Assembly: GCF_001612785.1 (NCBI RefSeq)
Contig: NZ_BDBC01000031.1
Coordinates: 124,001 to 188,000 of the forward strand
Length of the DNA: 64,000 nt
Reading direction: 5' to 3'
Source of the DNA: Nocardia beijingensis NBRC 16342
GTDB taxonomy: Bacteria > Actinomycetota > Actinomycetes > Mycobacteriales > Mycobacteriaceae
Shown: piece after piece, positions 39,398 through 47,953 of the stretch
Layout: each line of letters begins with the position of its first letter
Numbering within the stretch: position 1 is the stretch's first letter
Notes under the pieces: model-generated
What the model was told of the DNA's origin: nothing
Database searches by the model: none
Seen by the model: only the letters and a program-made list of their open reading frames with translations
Program-made: the position numbers and the translations under genes

Positions 39398-41479
39398 GTG
39401 AACGGCATAGCGTTCGGCCGCTACCGGTTGCACGAGCTGATCGGTGAGGGCGGTATGGGCCAGGTATGGCGGGCCTACGACACCGCTACCGACCGCATTG
39501 TGGCGATCAAATTGCTGCCCGAACGCTGCGCCATCGACCCCAACTTCAGGGAGCGCTTCCGACGCGAGGCTCACGACACCGCACAACTGCGCGAACCACA
39601 TGTGGTCCCGATTCACGGCTACGGCGAGATCGAAGGCCATCTCTACCTGGATATGCGCTTGATCGACGGCGCCGACGCGAGAACCCTGCTGAACCGCGAT
39701 GGCGCCATGCGGCCGGAGACGGCGGTCGCGGTGATCGCCCAAGTCGCGGCGGCGCTGGACGCGGCCCACGCGCAAAGTCTGGTGCACCGCGACGTCAAAC
39801 CTTCCAACCTGCTGGTCACCGACAGCGGCTTCGTGTATCTGATCGACTTCGGCATCGCGCGTTCGGCCAGCAATACCCCGCTGACCAGCACCAGCACGAT
39901 GATCGGAACCCTGGCCTACATGGCTCCGGAGCGGTTCACCAGCGGCGTCGCCGACGCTCGGTCGGACGTATACGCCCTTACCTGTGTGTTGTGCGAATTC
40001 CTGACCGGAATCCCGCCCTACCCGAGCACCAGCACGGAACAGCAGATCGCGGCGCACCTGACAGCCGCTCCCCCGGCGCCGAGCATGCGGCGGCTCGGCC
40101 TGCCGGTCGGGTTCGACGATGTCATCGCCCGGGGCATGGCGAAGAATCCGGACGACCGCTACCAGACCGCCGGAGAGCTGGCATCCGCTGCCGCCGAAGC
40201 CCTCACCACCGCCTCGGCGGTCACCGCCGCAAGCGACCCCGGAACGGGCACCGCCTCGATTCCGACCGGCCTCGGTGCTCACAGCGATCGGCTCGCTACC
40301 CCGCCGCCGCTCCCCTCCGCAGGGCCGAACGCCGAGCCGCAGTCCACCGTCGACGCCGGACCTTCGGCAAGGCCGCCCGGCATGCATGCCATCCGATCCG
40401 ATTCAGGCGGGATCGGGAGGAACGGCCCCGCACCGCCGCGACGTAAACTCGTCCGTGCGGCGGTGGCCGTGACCGCCGTGTTGATCGCCGCGGCGCTGGG
40501 GGCGGGGATCTGGTGGCTGACCCAGCCGTCGAAGCCCCCGCTCGCCTTCGACGGCAAATACGAGGTCACCTACACGCCTCGAACCCTCAACGGGAAGCCG
40601 GACAACGGGCCTCCGAAAGTCCGGACCTGGTCGGTCCGATCGGACTGCCCGTCGCACGGCGAACGCTGCGTCGCCTCGATCACCAGCCAGAGCAAGTCGG
40701 AGCCGGAGACCGCTCCGACCAAGTTCTCCGCGGACTATCGCGACGGCGCGTGGATGATCACCAGAGAGCTACCGTCCTATTCCGACCCTGATTGCGAGAA
40801 TCCGATCACCAAGGCGCCGCAGAACGTCGCGGCATGGCAGAGACTCGAATTCCGCCCCGGCGCACTGCCGTGGACCGGAACCTATCTCAGCTTCGTCGGC
40901 GGCCCTTGCGCATTCACCCAACAGCAGGAGATGAAGATCTCGCGTATCGGCGAGACGGACCCGAAGGTCGCGGTCATCCCGCCCGAAACCCTTCCCGATC
41001 GCGCCGACAGCCGACCCGTCGCACTGATCAGCGGCGCCTACGACGTGACCATCACCTATACCGCGACACCCGACGTTCCCAATCCGCCGCCGCCGAGCAA
41101 ATTCCGGCAGCAGTATTACACCCTCTGCACGCGCGAAGGCGATCGATGCGCCGCGACAACGCAAGCGGAGCCAGGCACGGATCCCCGCACAGACCCTCGC
41201 GCCGCCTTCGCTCCGATGTTCGTGCTCGAAAACGGTGTCTGGCGGGCCGGCTACAGCATTCCCTACCCCTGCTCCTCGTCCTCGAACGAGCCGCACACCG
41301 ACGCGAGATTTCATTGGGAGTTGTTCCCGTCCGATGTGGGACCAGACCCCACCGAATTCTTGACCGGCAGCTGGACCCGCGAGAAAGCGCAACCCTGTCC
41401 CGAGACCGCCAGTGCTACCGTCGAAATGCGACGCGTCGGCTCGGGCGGCGGGCGGCCCGCTGTCGCCGGCGCGGGGTGA
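39398..41479 (+). CDS. PknB-type transmembrane serine/threonine protein kinase
   Basis: 693 residues. The cytoplasmic kinase domain (about 8-270) has the glycine loop IGEGGMGQVW, VAIKLLPE with the ATP-binding Lys, the catalytic loop HRDVKPSN (His130-Asp132), DFGIARS and the APERF motif, so it should be active. A Pro/Ala-rich linker leads to one membrane helix (about 352-372). The extracellular part of about 320 residues is Cys-containing with two similar halves (FDGKYEVTYTPRTLNG and SGAYDVTITYTATPDVP), suggesting a duplicated sensor domain. PASTA repeats are absent. GTG 39398 has GGGAGG upstream. Confidence 0.92.
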   Translation: MNGIAFGRYRLHELIGEGGMGQVWRAYDTATDRIVAIKLLPERCAIDPNFRERFRREAHDTAQLREPHVVPIHGYGEIEGHLYLDMRLIDGADARTLLNRDGAMRPETAVAVIAQVAAALDAAHAQSLVHRDVKPSNLLVTDSGFVYLIDFGIARSASNTPLTSTSTMIGTLAYMAPERFTSGVADARSDVYALTCVLCEFLTGIPPYPSTSTEQQIAAHLTAAPPAPSMRRLGLPVGFDDVIARGMAKNPDDRYQTAGELASAAAEALTTASAVTAASDPGTGTASIPTGLGAHSDRLATPPPLPSAGPNAEPQSTVDAGPSARPPGMHAIRSDSGGIGRNGPAPPRRKLVRAAVAVTAVLIAAALGAGIWWLTQPSKPPLAFDGKYEVTYTPRTLNGKPDNGPPKVRTWSVRSDCPSHGERCVASITSQSKSEPETAPTKFSADYRDGAWMITRELPSYSDPDCENPITKAPQNVAAWQRLEFRPGALPWTGTYLSFVGGPCAFTQQQEMKISRIGETDPKVAVIPPETLPDRADSRPVALISGAYDVTITYTATPDVPNPPPPSKFRQQYYTLCTREGDRCAATTQAEPGTDPRTDPRAAFAPMFVLENGVWRAGYSIPYPCSSSSNEPHTDARFHWELFPSDVGPDPTEFLTGSWTREKAQPCPETASATVEMRRVGSGGGRPAVAGAG

Positions 41480-41497
41480 CGCAACGGTTTCACTCCG

Positions 41498-42748
41498 TCA
41501 GCAGGTGCTCGGGGCGGGCTCTCCGCGAACTCGGGCGTCGAGCCACAGGGCCACTGCGGGCGCACCTTGCGCCGCAGGGACCACATGCTCGAGCGCGGGC
41601 GGAAGCTCGATCGAGGGAACCAACAGCGACTGCACCCGCACCCCCGCCGCACACCAGCGGCGGACCGTATTCTCGATGGCAACGATCGGAATCTGCTGAT
41701 CGTTCGGCGAATGCCATTCGAGAATCGGGGTTTCCGGCACTCCCGCGTAGAGTTCCAGGCTGTTCTCCTCCACTACCGACCGGGCGTCGCGGCTGTCCAA
41801 GATCGAGGTGTCGGTGAGGTATTCCCGCGCGCTGCCGTCGACGCCGGCGGTGAGGATCTCGTTGCTGCAACTGTCGGCCATGTCGTGAGCGACCGCGAGA
41901 CCGCGCGGGTTCAGGTACGCGCTGGTCGGCAGCCGGTCCGGGTACTCCCGCTCCAACCCGATCGCCGCGGCCATGGCCAACCCGAAAGAGGGATGCCTGT
42001 CCATGCCCAGCGTCTCCGCGACCGTCACCAGATTCATCGGGGCGCCACCGATGGCCGCGCCCGCCAGTTCCAGTTCCGGCGCGTAAGTCGGCTGCAAGGC
42101 GGCCGCCCATGCGGTGGCCAGGCCACCGCCGGAATAACCGGCCAGCACCGTAGGGCTGTGCTCCGTGGCGAGTGCGGGCAGCCGCCGCACGGCACGGATG
42201 CCGTCCAAGACGATTTGTCCGCCCAACCGCGCGGCCCCGAGCGCGAACTGCGGTCCGAGGTGATCCGGCAGCGCGACACTCCAGCCCTTGGCCAGCGCCA
42301 TGTTCAGGATGGGCGTGGTCACTGCCAGGTTCGGATCGCCGCCGTACAGCTTGTGCGATATCGCGCAGTCGGTGCCGAGCGCGTTGATGAAGTGCTGATA
42401 CGACAGCAGCGGGCCCTCGGGCCGCCTGCCGACGGGGCTGAGAACCGTGGTCGTCGCCGCGATGGGCGCTCCATGCGTATTGGTGGAGCGGAATTTCACC
42501 AGCGTGACAGCGGACCCGGGGAAGATCGCCAGCGGCGGCAGTGCCCGGACCCCGAGCACATCCCCTGCCGCGTGTGCCGCCAGATCCGCCGGAGCGGCAT
42601 AGAACGGGTCCGGGTCGGGACTCGGATACAGTGGTTCCGCGATTGCCGTCGTCGCCAGCAGCAGCCCGAGCGCCACACCGCCGATGGCGCTACGAACCCC
42701 AGTCAGGCCGCTGCGCCCGCTGCCGGGCAGAAGAATCCGCCGGATCAC
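41498..42748 (-). CDS. Secretory lipase (LIP family)
   Basis: 416 residues with a signal peptide (IRRILLPGSGRSGLTGVRSA then a hydrophobic core ending AIAEP). The mature part begins PDPDPFYAAPADLAAHAAGD, typical of the secretory lipase family (PF03583) of Nocardia and mycobacteria. The nucleophile elbow is GYSGGG (about 212-217), with WHSPNDQQIP giving Asp, and a terminal EHVVPA giving His. It is probably an extracellular triacylglycerol/ester hydrolase. GTG 42748 has GGAGG 4-5 nt upstream. Converges on the kinase gene with only 18 bp between. Confidence 0.9.
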   Translation of the reverse strand: MIRRILLPGSGRSGLTGVRSAIGGVALGLLLATTAIAEPLYPSPDPDPFYAAPADLAAHAAGDVLGVRALPPLAIFPGSAVTLVKFRSTNTHGAPIAATTTVLSPVGRRPEGPLLSYQHFINALGTDCAISHKLYGGDPNLAVTTPILNMALAKGWSVALPDHLGPQFALGAARLGGQIVLDGIRAVRRLPALATEHSPTVLAGYSGGGLATAWAAALQPTYAPELELAGAAIGGAPMNLVTVAETLGMDRHPSFGLAMAAAIGLEREYPDRLPTSAYLNPRGLAVAHDMADSCSNEILTAGVDGSAREYLTDTSILDSRDARSVVEENSLELYAGVPETPILEWHSPNDQQIPIVAIENTVRRWCAAGVRVQSLLVPSIELPPALEHVVPAAQGAPAVALWLDARVRGEPAPSTC

Positions 42749-43080
42749 TCGACCTCCACTAGTTCGCGACGTTTGTCGACCAGCCAGCTTGCATTGAAAT
42801 CGCACACTGAGGGCAAACATCCAGCGACACGCCGTACGGAGAGCGGAAGCGCCATCACCCAGGCACTGCGCTGTGGATGCCGATCGCTCCCGCGCGACTC
42901 GACCGGGTCGGGGCGGCATCCCGAACTCGAGTGATCAGCACGCGAAAGGGCGCGGCCGAACTTTCGGTAGGTGCTCAACATCAGCACCGGCGCTCTTGCG
43001 GTCGTTGGGGGCAAAACAGACTGGCCGACAGCGCTTTTACGCTCCGGCCGCGGCTGCGGACCGGCCGGCGCGCGATCCGA
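42749..43080. other. Intergenic region upstream of secretory lipase
   Basis: About 330 bp, no ORF with genomic codon bias. It should contain the lipase promoter; no confident hexamers identified. Confidence 0.35.
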
Positions 43081-43428
43081 TCAGCGCCGTTCGCCCCCGG
43101 TCGGCAGCTCCGCCCGCGCGGCGAGTGCGTCGAGGATCGCGATCTGAGCGTCGGGCACCGCGATATGCATCACCGGTCCGGCCTCGGTGGCATCGAAGCC
43201 GAAAGTGAAGAACGAACAGCAACCCGACTCGCGGGCGGCGAGGTCACGGCCCCGCGCCTCCGCGTCGGCGGACAGCAGCAGATCCAGGCGCGTGCGCGCC
43301 GGACGATGCGCGCGCAGCACGGACTCGGCGAAGAACCGATCGAACTCCGCGACTCGGACCGGCTGTTCTACGGTGGGCAGCGTGCACGAGTCCGGCACCC
43401 ACTCCCCGGGCGAAGGCGTGATCGTCAT
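43081..43428 (-). CDS. Small uncharacterised protein with paired cysteines
   Basis: 115 residues, soluble. ARESGCCSFFTFGFDATEAG (about 66-85) contains a vicinal Cys-Cys; the N-terminal EWVPDSCTLPTVEQPVRVAE has another Cys. The C-terminal helix DAQIAILDALAARAEL is amphipathic. Proteins of this look often sit near metal-responsive regulators in actinomycetes, but no such gene is adjacent here. ATG 43428 has TACCGT 6 bp upstream and no ribosome site, so a leaderless mRNA is likely. Function unknown. Confidence 0.75.
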   Translation of the reverse strand: MTITPSPGEWVPDSCTLPTVEQPVRVAEFDRFFAESVLRAHRPARTRLDLLLSADAEARGRDLAARESGCCSFFTFGFDATEAGPVMHIAVPDAQIAILDALAARAELPTGGERR

Positions 43429-43434
43429 GCCACC

Positions 43435-43440
43435 ACGGTA
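43435..43440 (-). promoter_or_regulatory. -10 element of a leaderless promoter
   Basis: Minus-strand TACCGT ends 6 bp before ATG 43428; the same hexamer serves the MmyB regulator at 26973. Confidence 0.35.
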
Positions 43441-43486
43441 AGCCTGCGTCCGGGTGGAGATGCTCGCTGGTTCGGTCCGCTGAGCT

Positions 43487-43663
43487 CTACGGATGTTCGG
43501 TTCGTTGCACCTGTTCGTTGATGAGGGTGTCGTCGTCAGCCGGGGGCTCGGGATCGCGCCATTCTTCTGCCCTGCTGGAACGGTTACCGCGTATCGTGCC
43601 CTCCAAGTCGCGGGCCAACGCGTCGTCGTGCACGGGACCGTGCTTGCTGCTTCCGCGTTCCAT
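43487..43663 (-). CDS. Short MERGSSKHGP-type small protein
   Basis: 58 residues starting MERGSSKHGPVHDDALARDL and continuing with RAEEWRDPEPPADD. This opening is that of a widespread actinobacterial protein with a C-terminal DUF2795 domain, but here the protein stops after about the first 40% and the end (TLINEQVQ) does not continue into that domain. It is therefore a short or truncated version. AGGAG lies 8 nt before the ATG. It is 36 bp downstream of the Rv2629-like gene and probably in its transcript. Confidence 0.7.
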   Translation of the reverse strand: MERGSSKHGPVHDDALARDLEGTIRGNRSSRAEEWRDPEPPADDDTLINEQVQRTEHP

Positions 43664-43699
43664 GAGATTTCTCCTGTCTTCGATTGCTGAACAGCCGTC

Positions 43700-44788
43700 C
43701 TAGCGGTGGCGCAACAGGGTGGCGACGCCTTCTCGGGGTACGACAGCGCCTTCGACGGGCACGATGGAGCCGCCCTGAAGCAACGTGACCACCGGCAGCG
43801 CTTCGTCCGCGCGGTAGGCGCGCGACGATGTCGCGTCGTCCTCGATCCATCGCGCCTCGGTGATGCCGCGAAGCAATCGCGGATCGAGTTCGATGGATCG
43901 GTCCCCCACCGTCTCCGCATCGATCAGCAAGGTGTCGGCATTCGCCGCGAGCAACGCCGAGACCGTCTCGGGCAGCCCCTCGACGGCCATGCCGTCGGCC
44001 CTGCCGCGCGCGGTGTTCAATTGCTCGACGACCTGGCTCTCCTGCTGCCGTGCCTGTGTCCGCACCGCCTGCTGGACCTGCTCTTCGAGCGCGACGGAAT
44101 CCACGCCGGCGGCCCGAGCCCCGGAGTCCACTTCGACGATCCGAGCGGTGGGCGACTCGAGCGCCTTGGCCAGCGCGGAGCGCGCGCCTACCTCGCCGAC
44201 GAGCACGATGATCCGCGCCCCGACCCGATCGGCGAGACTGCGGACGGCCGTGGCGACCTCATCGACGTTCCGGCGGATCATCTCCTCGACGCGACGACGC
44301 ATCGACAGATGCGCCCACCCTCCGCCGTGCCGGATCCGGTGCACCGGATGCGCGGTGCCTTCGGCGGTCATCTCGATCAGATTCTCGTCCTCGTCGACGC
44401 CGTACAAATCGCAGCCGACCCGGTCGACCACCGCGATCACATGCGGCACCGCACGCGACTGCTGCTCGATCAGCGGCAACAGATAAGGAAGCGCCGACAC
44501 CCGCACGATTTCGCGGACGGGTGGCTCCGCGAGCACGTGATCGACCAGGACGCTGTCCGAATCGGCGATCAGCACCCGGCCCGCACGTCCCTGCCCCGGC
44601 CTGACCTCGCTGATCGCGTCGTCGAGAAGCGCCAGCGTCTGCTCAGGAACGTCCTGGGCGGCCAGTCGCTCGCGGATCGAGCGCCACCGGAGCGCTCGCT
44701 GTGTCTCGGCGTCTTCGGTGTTGTGCGAGGCGTCGATGCAGAGTGAGACGAACGGACCTCGCCGTTGCGCTATTTCTCTGAGATTCAT
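43700..44788 (-). CDS. Vms1/Ankzf1-type (Rv2629-like, eRF1-fold) protein
   Basis: 362 residues. VSLCIDASHNTEDAETQRALRW near the N-terminus, a central RRRVEEMIRRNVDEVATAV helix (about 163-181) and ARIIVLVGEVGARSALAKAL (about 190-209) are the pattern of the bacterial baeRF/Rv2629 family related to eukaryotic release-factor eRF1 and Vms1. Members are thought to act on stalled ribosomes or peptidyl-tRNA; Rv2629 belongs to the DosR regulon. ATG 44788 is taken; GTG 44797 is possible. It is divergent from a DUF3140 gene, with a DosR-like sequence between. Confidence 0.85.
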   Translation of the reverse strand: MNLREIAQRRGPFVSLCIDASHNTEDAETQRALRWRSIRERLAAQDVPEQTLALLDDAISEVRPGQGRAGRVLIADSDSVLVDHVLAEPPVREIVRVSALPYLLPLIEQQSRAVPHVIAVVDRVGCDLYGVDEDENLIEMTAEGTAHPVHRIRHGGGWAHLSMRRRVEEMIRRNVDEVATAVRSLADRVGARIIVLVGEVGARSALAKALESPTARIVEVDSGARAAGVDSVALEEQVQQAVRTQARQQESQVVEQLNTARGRADGMAVEGLPETVSALLAANADTLLIDAETVGDRSIELDPRLLRGITEARWIEDDATSSRAYRADEALPVVTLLQGGSIVPVEGAVVPREGVATLLRHR

Positions 44789-44864
44789 GCCATACACATC
44801 CGGCGCGTACCCGGCTCAGGGTGGACGAATCCACCTCCGCGGCCGCGGTCGGCACCACTTTCCA

Positions 44865-44879
44865 GGGCAGTTTGGCCGT
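44865..44879. promoter_or_regulatory. DosR-like sequence in a divergent region (weak)
   Basis: GGGCAGTTTGGCCGT matches 11 of 15 positions of a GGGACCTTTGGCCCT-type dormancy box. It lies between the Rv2629-like gene and a DUF3140 gene. The match could be chance in GC-rich DNA. Confidence 0.2.
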
Positions 44880-44931
44880 TTCCGGCCCGGGTAGTCGCCA
44901 CAAGTCGCCGGGACGACAAGGAGGGAAAGCC

Positions 44932-45273
44932 ATGGCCGAAACCGAGGTCGACGACCAGCTGTGGGAGGAATTCCACCGCCTGGTCAATATGTCGTCCCGG
45001 CAGTTGCGCGATTGGCTGCGCACCGAGGGAGCCGGCACCGGCAGCGAAACGGAACCCGATCACGCGGGCCCGGCGATCGGCCGGGACATTTTGGCCATCC
45101 TCGGCAAACGCCGTACGGATCTGAACGCCGACGATATCGCGGTAATGCGCCGGGCCGTGGACGAGATCACCACGGCGCGCGGGGAGGACGCGGAGCGCGA
45201 ACCGCGCGCGGGCAGTGACGAGTGGCGCCGGCACTTGATGTCACTGGGGCACGATCCGCTCCAGCCGTCCTGA
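44932..45273 (+). CDS. DUF3140 domain-containing protein
   Basis: 113 residues. DDQLWEEFHRLVNMSSRQLR then DWLRTEG (about 6-32) and the ending EWRRHLMSLGHDPLQ are diagnostic for DUF3140, a small helical family often next to DUF2945 (TUDOR-like) proteins and stress genes; its role is unknown. AAGGAGGG lies 7 nt before ATG 44932. A paralogue with a DUF2945 partner is at 56975. It is divergent from the Rv2629-like gene. Confidence 0.9.
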   Translation: MAETEVDDQLWEEFHRLVNMSSRQLRDWLRTEGAGTGSETEPDHAGPAIGRDILAILGKRRTDLNADDIAVMRRAVDEITTARGEDAEREPRAGSDEWRRHLMSLGHDPLQPS

Positions 45274-45358
45274 TCTCCACCTCCGCACACGAGCGGCCGC
45301 GGCGGCGATCGCCCACGTTGTGCGGTACCCGCGGTCACCGGCGAGACGGCCGGAGCCG

Positions 45359-46042
45359 ATGGACTCGCCGCGCACTCCAGTGTTTGCCCACAGCGGCACC
45401 GGGCACCCGTTCACCGTGTTGAAGTCGATCCTCCTCGGCGCGGCGGCCGGGGCCGCGGGCACGACCGCTTTGAACGCCGTCACCTTTCTCGACATGATCG
45501 CGCGCGGCCGGCCACCGAGTCGCACGCCGGAGGAAAGCGTCCAGCACCTGACCGGGACGCTGGGCGTAGAGGTACCCGGCGACGAAGAACAGCGGTGGAA
45601 CCGGATCTCCGGCGCAGGCGCATTGCTGGGCACCGCGACGGGCGTCTCGGTCGGCTGCGCCCACGGCTTGGCCCGTTCCGCGGGATGGCAGCCGTCGATC
45701 CTCACCGCCAGCATCGCCGACACCGCCACGGCGATGTCGGTCACCGCCCTGTCGCTGTTCGCCTCGGGTGTCTCCGATCCCCGCCGATGGACCCGTTCGG
45801 ACTGGCTCAGCGACCTGGTGCCGCACGTGGCGTACGGGCTGGTCACTTCCCTCACCTACGCCGCCATGACCGAAGGCCGTTCGACCTCGGAGCGGCGAGG
45901 CCGCCAGGGGCGCCGTGACCCGAGGCGCTGGGACCGTGCCGCGATCTCGGCCGCCGTTCGACTCGGCACCGTGCCCGCACCCGTTCGGCTCATGTCGTTC
46001 GCGATTCGCTCGGCGTCTGCATGGCGTCGAGGGACTCGATGA
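45359..46042 (+). CDS. Uncharacterised actinobacterial membrane-associated protein
   Basis: 227 residues. An Ala/Gly-rich segment SILLGAAAGAAGTTALNAVT (about 23-42) is followed by FLDMIARGRPPSRTPEESV, a recognisable motif of a common actinobacterial family without known function. A second weakly hydrophobic stretch (about 84-100, 112-130) and a basic C-terminal tail follow. ATG 45359 has only GGAG very close by; the GTG before LKSILLG is an alternative start. The last 53 bp overlap the convergent PadR gene. Confidence 0.75.
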   Translation: MDSPRTPVFAHSGTGHPFTVLKSILLGAAAGAAGTTALNAVTFLDMIARGRPPSRTPEESVQHLTGTLGVEVPGDEEQRWNRISGAGALLGTATGVSVGCAHGLARSAGWQPSILTASIADTATAMSVTALSLFASGVSDPRRWTRSDWLSDLVPHVAYGLVTSLTYAAMTEGRSTSERRGRQGRRDPRRWDRAAISAAVRLGTVPAPVRLMSFAIRSASAWRRGTR

Positions 46043-46553
46043 CCTCACGACACCAGTCCACCCAGGCCCGTTCGGTCCCGAGACCGGCCTTCAGAACCAG
46101 ATGCCGCATCGCATCGGCGTCGCCGCCCACGTCCGAGAAATCGCGTGCCTGGATCTCGCGGTAGGTCGCCAACATCCTTTCGTGCACGTCGAGATGGTGT
46201 GCGACCACCTCGCGGACCCCTTCGAAGTCCCCGGTTGCGGCTGCGGCCCGCAACCTGATCAGCAACGTGTCGCGCTGCTGTGGTGGCTCGTCGACCTCGT
46301 TCACCCAACGGCGAAGAGCCGCGGTGCCTGCCGGTGTGATCGCGAAGCGCCGCGGTTGGCCACGCCCTGGCGACTGCGGCTGCGCAACCTCGGCGACCAA
46401 GCCGCCACCGCTGAGGCGATCCAATTCGCGATAGATCTGCTGGTGGGTGGCCGACCAGAAATAGCCGAACGCGCGGTCGAAGCGCCGAGCGAGTTCGATG
46501 CCGGTCGAGGCCCGTTCGGTCAACGCGGTCAGGATCGCGAACTGCAGTGCCAC
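45990..46553 (-). CDS. PadR-family transcriptional regulator
   Basis: 187 residues. The winged helix ALQFAILTALTERASTGIEL then FGYFWSATHQQIYRELDRLS (about 2-50) with the wing VAEVAQPQSPGRGQPRRFAI is the PadR DNA-binding domain. A C-terminal Vir-like helical dimerisation domain (about 85-180) follows. It is divergent from a nitronate monooxygenase whose promoter carries a matching operator, so it is the likely repressor. GTG 46553 has TACCAT 6 bp upstream, predicting a leaderless mRNA. The 3' end overlaps the convergent gene by 53 bp. Confidence 0.92.
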   Translation of the reverse strand: MALQFAILTALTERASTGIELARRFDRAFGYFWSATHQQIYRELDRLSGGGLVAEVAQPQSPGRGQPRRFAITPAGTAALRRWVNEVDEPPQQRDTLLIRLRAAAATGDFEGVREVVAHHLDVHERMLATYREIQARDFSDVGGDADAMRHLVLKAGLGTERAWVDWCREVIESLDAMQTPSESRTT

Positions 46554-46559
46554 CGCCCC

Positions 46560-46565
46560 ATGGTA
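46560..46565 (-). promoter_or_regulatory. -10 element of a leaderless promoter (PadR)
   Basis: Minus-strand TACCAT ends 6 bp before GTG 46553. Confidence 0.35.
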
Positions 46566-46699
46566 GAGAGCGCCGAACGAGTCGGCGGCGCCGCCTGAGT
46601 CCGCATACCCGCGAGTGAACGACGTGGCACAGGCGGCGCACCGCCAGATAGCCGGTGAGACAACGCATTCCTCTACCGGGTGACGGGCGACACATGTTT

Positions 46700-46738
46700 A
46701 TGCAACTTATTGCATTAACGCGGCGGCGTGGATAGCTT
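46700..46738 (+). promoter_or_regulatory. Nitronate monooxygenase promoter with PadR-type operator
   Basis: Perfect inverted repeat ATGCAA-CTTA-TTGCAT (46700-46715). Its right arm TTGCAT (46710-46715) doubles as a -35 element, with TAGCTT (46733-46738) 17 bp downstream as -10. PadR operators are typically ATGx..xCAT repeats, so repressor binding would block the -35. Confidence 0.6.
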
Positions 46739-46807
46739 CGTCGGCACGCGGCGCTGTTCGGCCCGAACCGCCGCGAGACAACCTTCCGCACTTCGAAGGA
46801 CCTCACC

Positions 46808-47800
46808 ATGGCCCTACCCGCCGCTCTGTCCGGTCGCCTGACGCTGCCCGTCGTGGCCTCACCGATGTTCATCTCCTCCGGACCCGAGCTGGTGATCGCT
46901 CAGTGCCGGGCCGGGGTCATCGGATCGTTCCCGGCGCTCAACGCCCGCCCCGCTGCGCTGCTGGAGGACTGGCTGGCTCGCATCACCGAGGAGAACGCGT
47001 CGTACGCGGCAGCGAACCCCGATGCCACCGTCGCGCCGTTCGCCGTCAATCAGATCGTCCACCGAACCAATGACCGACTCGAACACGACATGGACGTGAT
47101 CGTGCGGCACCGCGTGCCCATCGTGATCACTTCGCTGGGCGCGCGCCCGGAGATCAACGACGCCGTCCACTCCTACGGCGGGATCGTCCTGCACGACGTG
47201 ATCAGCAACGAATTCGCCCGCAAGGCCGTCGAGAAGGGCGCCGACGGCATCATCGCCGTGGCCGCCGGCGCCGGCGGCCACGCCGGGACGCAGTCGCCGT
47301 TCGCTCTCGTTCAGGAGATTCGCGAGTGGTTCGACGGGCCGGTGCTGTTGTCCGGCGCGATCGCCCACGGCCGTTCCATCCTCGCCGCGCAAGCCGCGGG
47401 CGCCGACCTCGCCTATGTCGGTTCGGCATTCCTCTCCACCGTCGAGGCGGTGGCGGCCGCGGACTACAAGCAGATGATCATCGACTCCAGCGCCAAGGAC
47501 ATCGTCTACAGCAACTTGTTCACCGGGGTCCATGGCAACTACCTGCGCGGCAGCATCATCGCCGCCGGCCTGGACCCCGACGACCTCCCCCACTCCGACC
47601 CGTCGGTGATGAACTTCGGCTCCGGCGGCAATGTGAGCGCCAAAGTATGGCGGGACATCTGGGGCGCCGGGCAGGGCATCGGCGCGATCAAGGAAGAACT
47701 CACCGTCGCGGATTTGGTGACCCGCTTGAAAGCGCAGTACGAAGAGGCGCGCCAGGATCTCGCCCGCAAGACCCGCACGCCCGAAACCGCCCCGGCTTGA
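46808..47800 (+). CDS. Nitronate monooxygenase
   Basis: 330 residues, FMN-binding TIM barrel. VVASPMFISSGPELVIAQCR (about 15-34) starts the barrel; GAGGHAGTQSPFALV (about 156-170) has the family's active-site histidine; GAIAHGRSILAAQAAGADLAYVGSAF is the FMN phosphate loop. The enzyme oxidises toxic nitronates such as propionate-3-nitronate to carbonyls. Divergent PadR and the operator at 46700-46715 indicate inducible expression, with leader of about 60 nt. Ribosome site GAAGGA. Confidence 0.92.
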   Translation: MALPAALSGRLTLPVVASPMFISSGPELVIAQCRAGVIGSFPALNARPAALLEDWLARITEENASYAAANPDATVAPFAVNQIVHRTNDRLEHDMDVIVRHRVPIVITSLGARPEINDAVHSYGGIVLHDVISNEFARKAVEKGADGIIAVAAGAGGHAGTQSPFALVQEIREWFDGPVLLSGAIAHGRSILAAQAAGADLAYVGSAFLSTVEAVAAADYKQMIIDSSAKDIVYSNLFTGVHGNYLRGSIIAAGLDPDDLPHSDPSVMNFGSGGNVSAKVWRDIWGAGQGIGAIKEELTVADLVTRLKAQYEEARQDLARKTRTPETAPA

Positions 47801-47953
47801 TCCGCACGGAAACGGTGACGCCGGCGTCTGCTCGCACTGAGCCACCGGCACACTGTGCGCGATTGCGCGGGGCGCACCGCACGTTGTTCCGGCCGCGCCC
47901 GGCCGTCGAGCGGCCCTGTCCGCGATGATGTGACAGCAGTCACAATACAAAGC

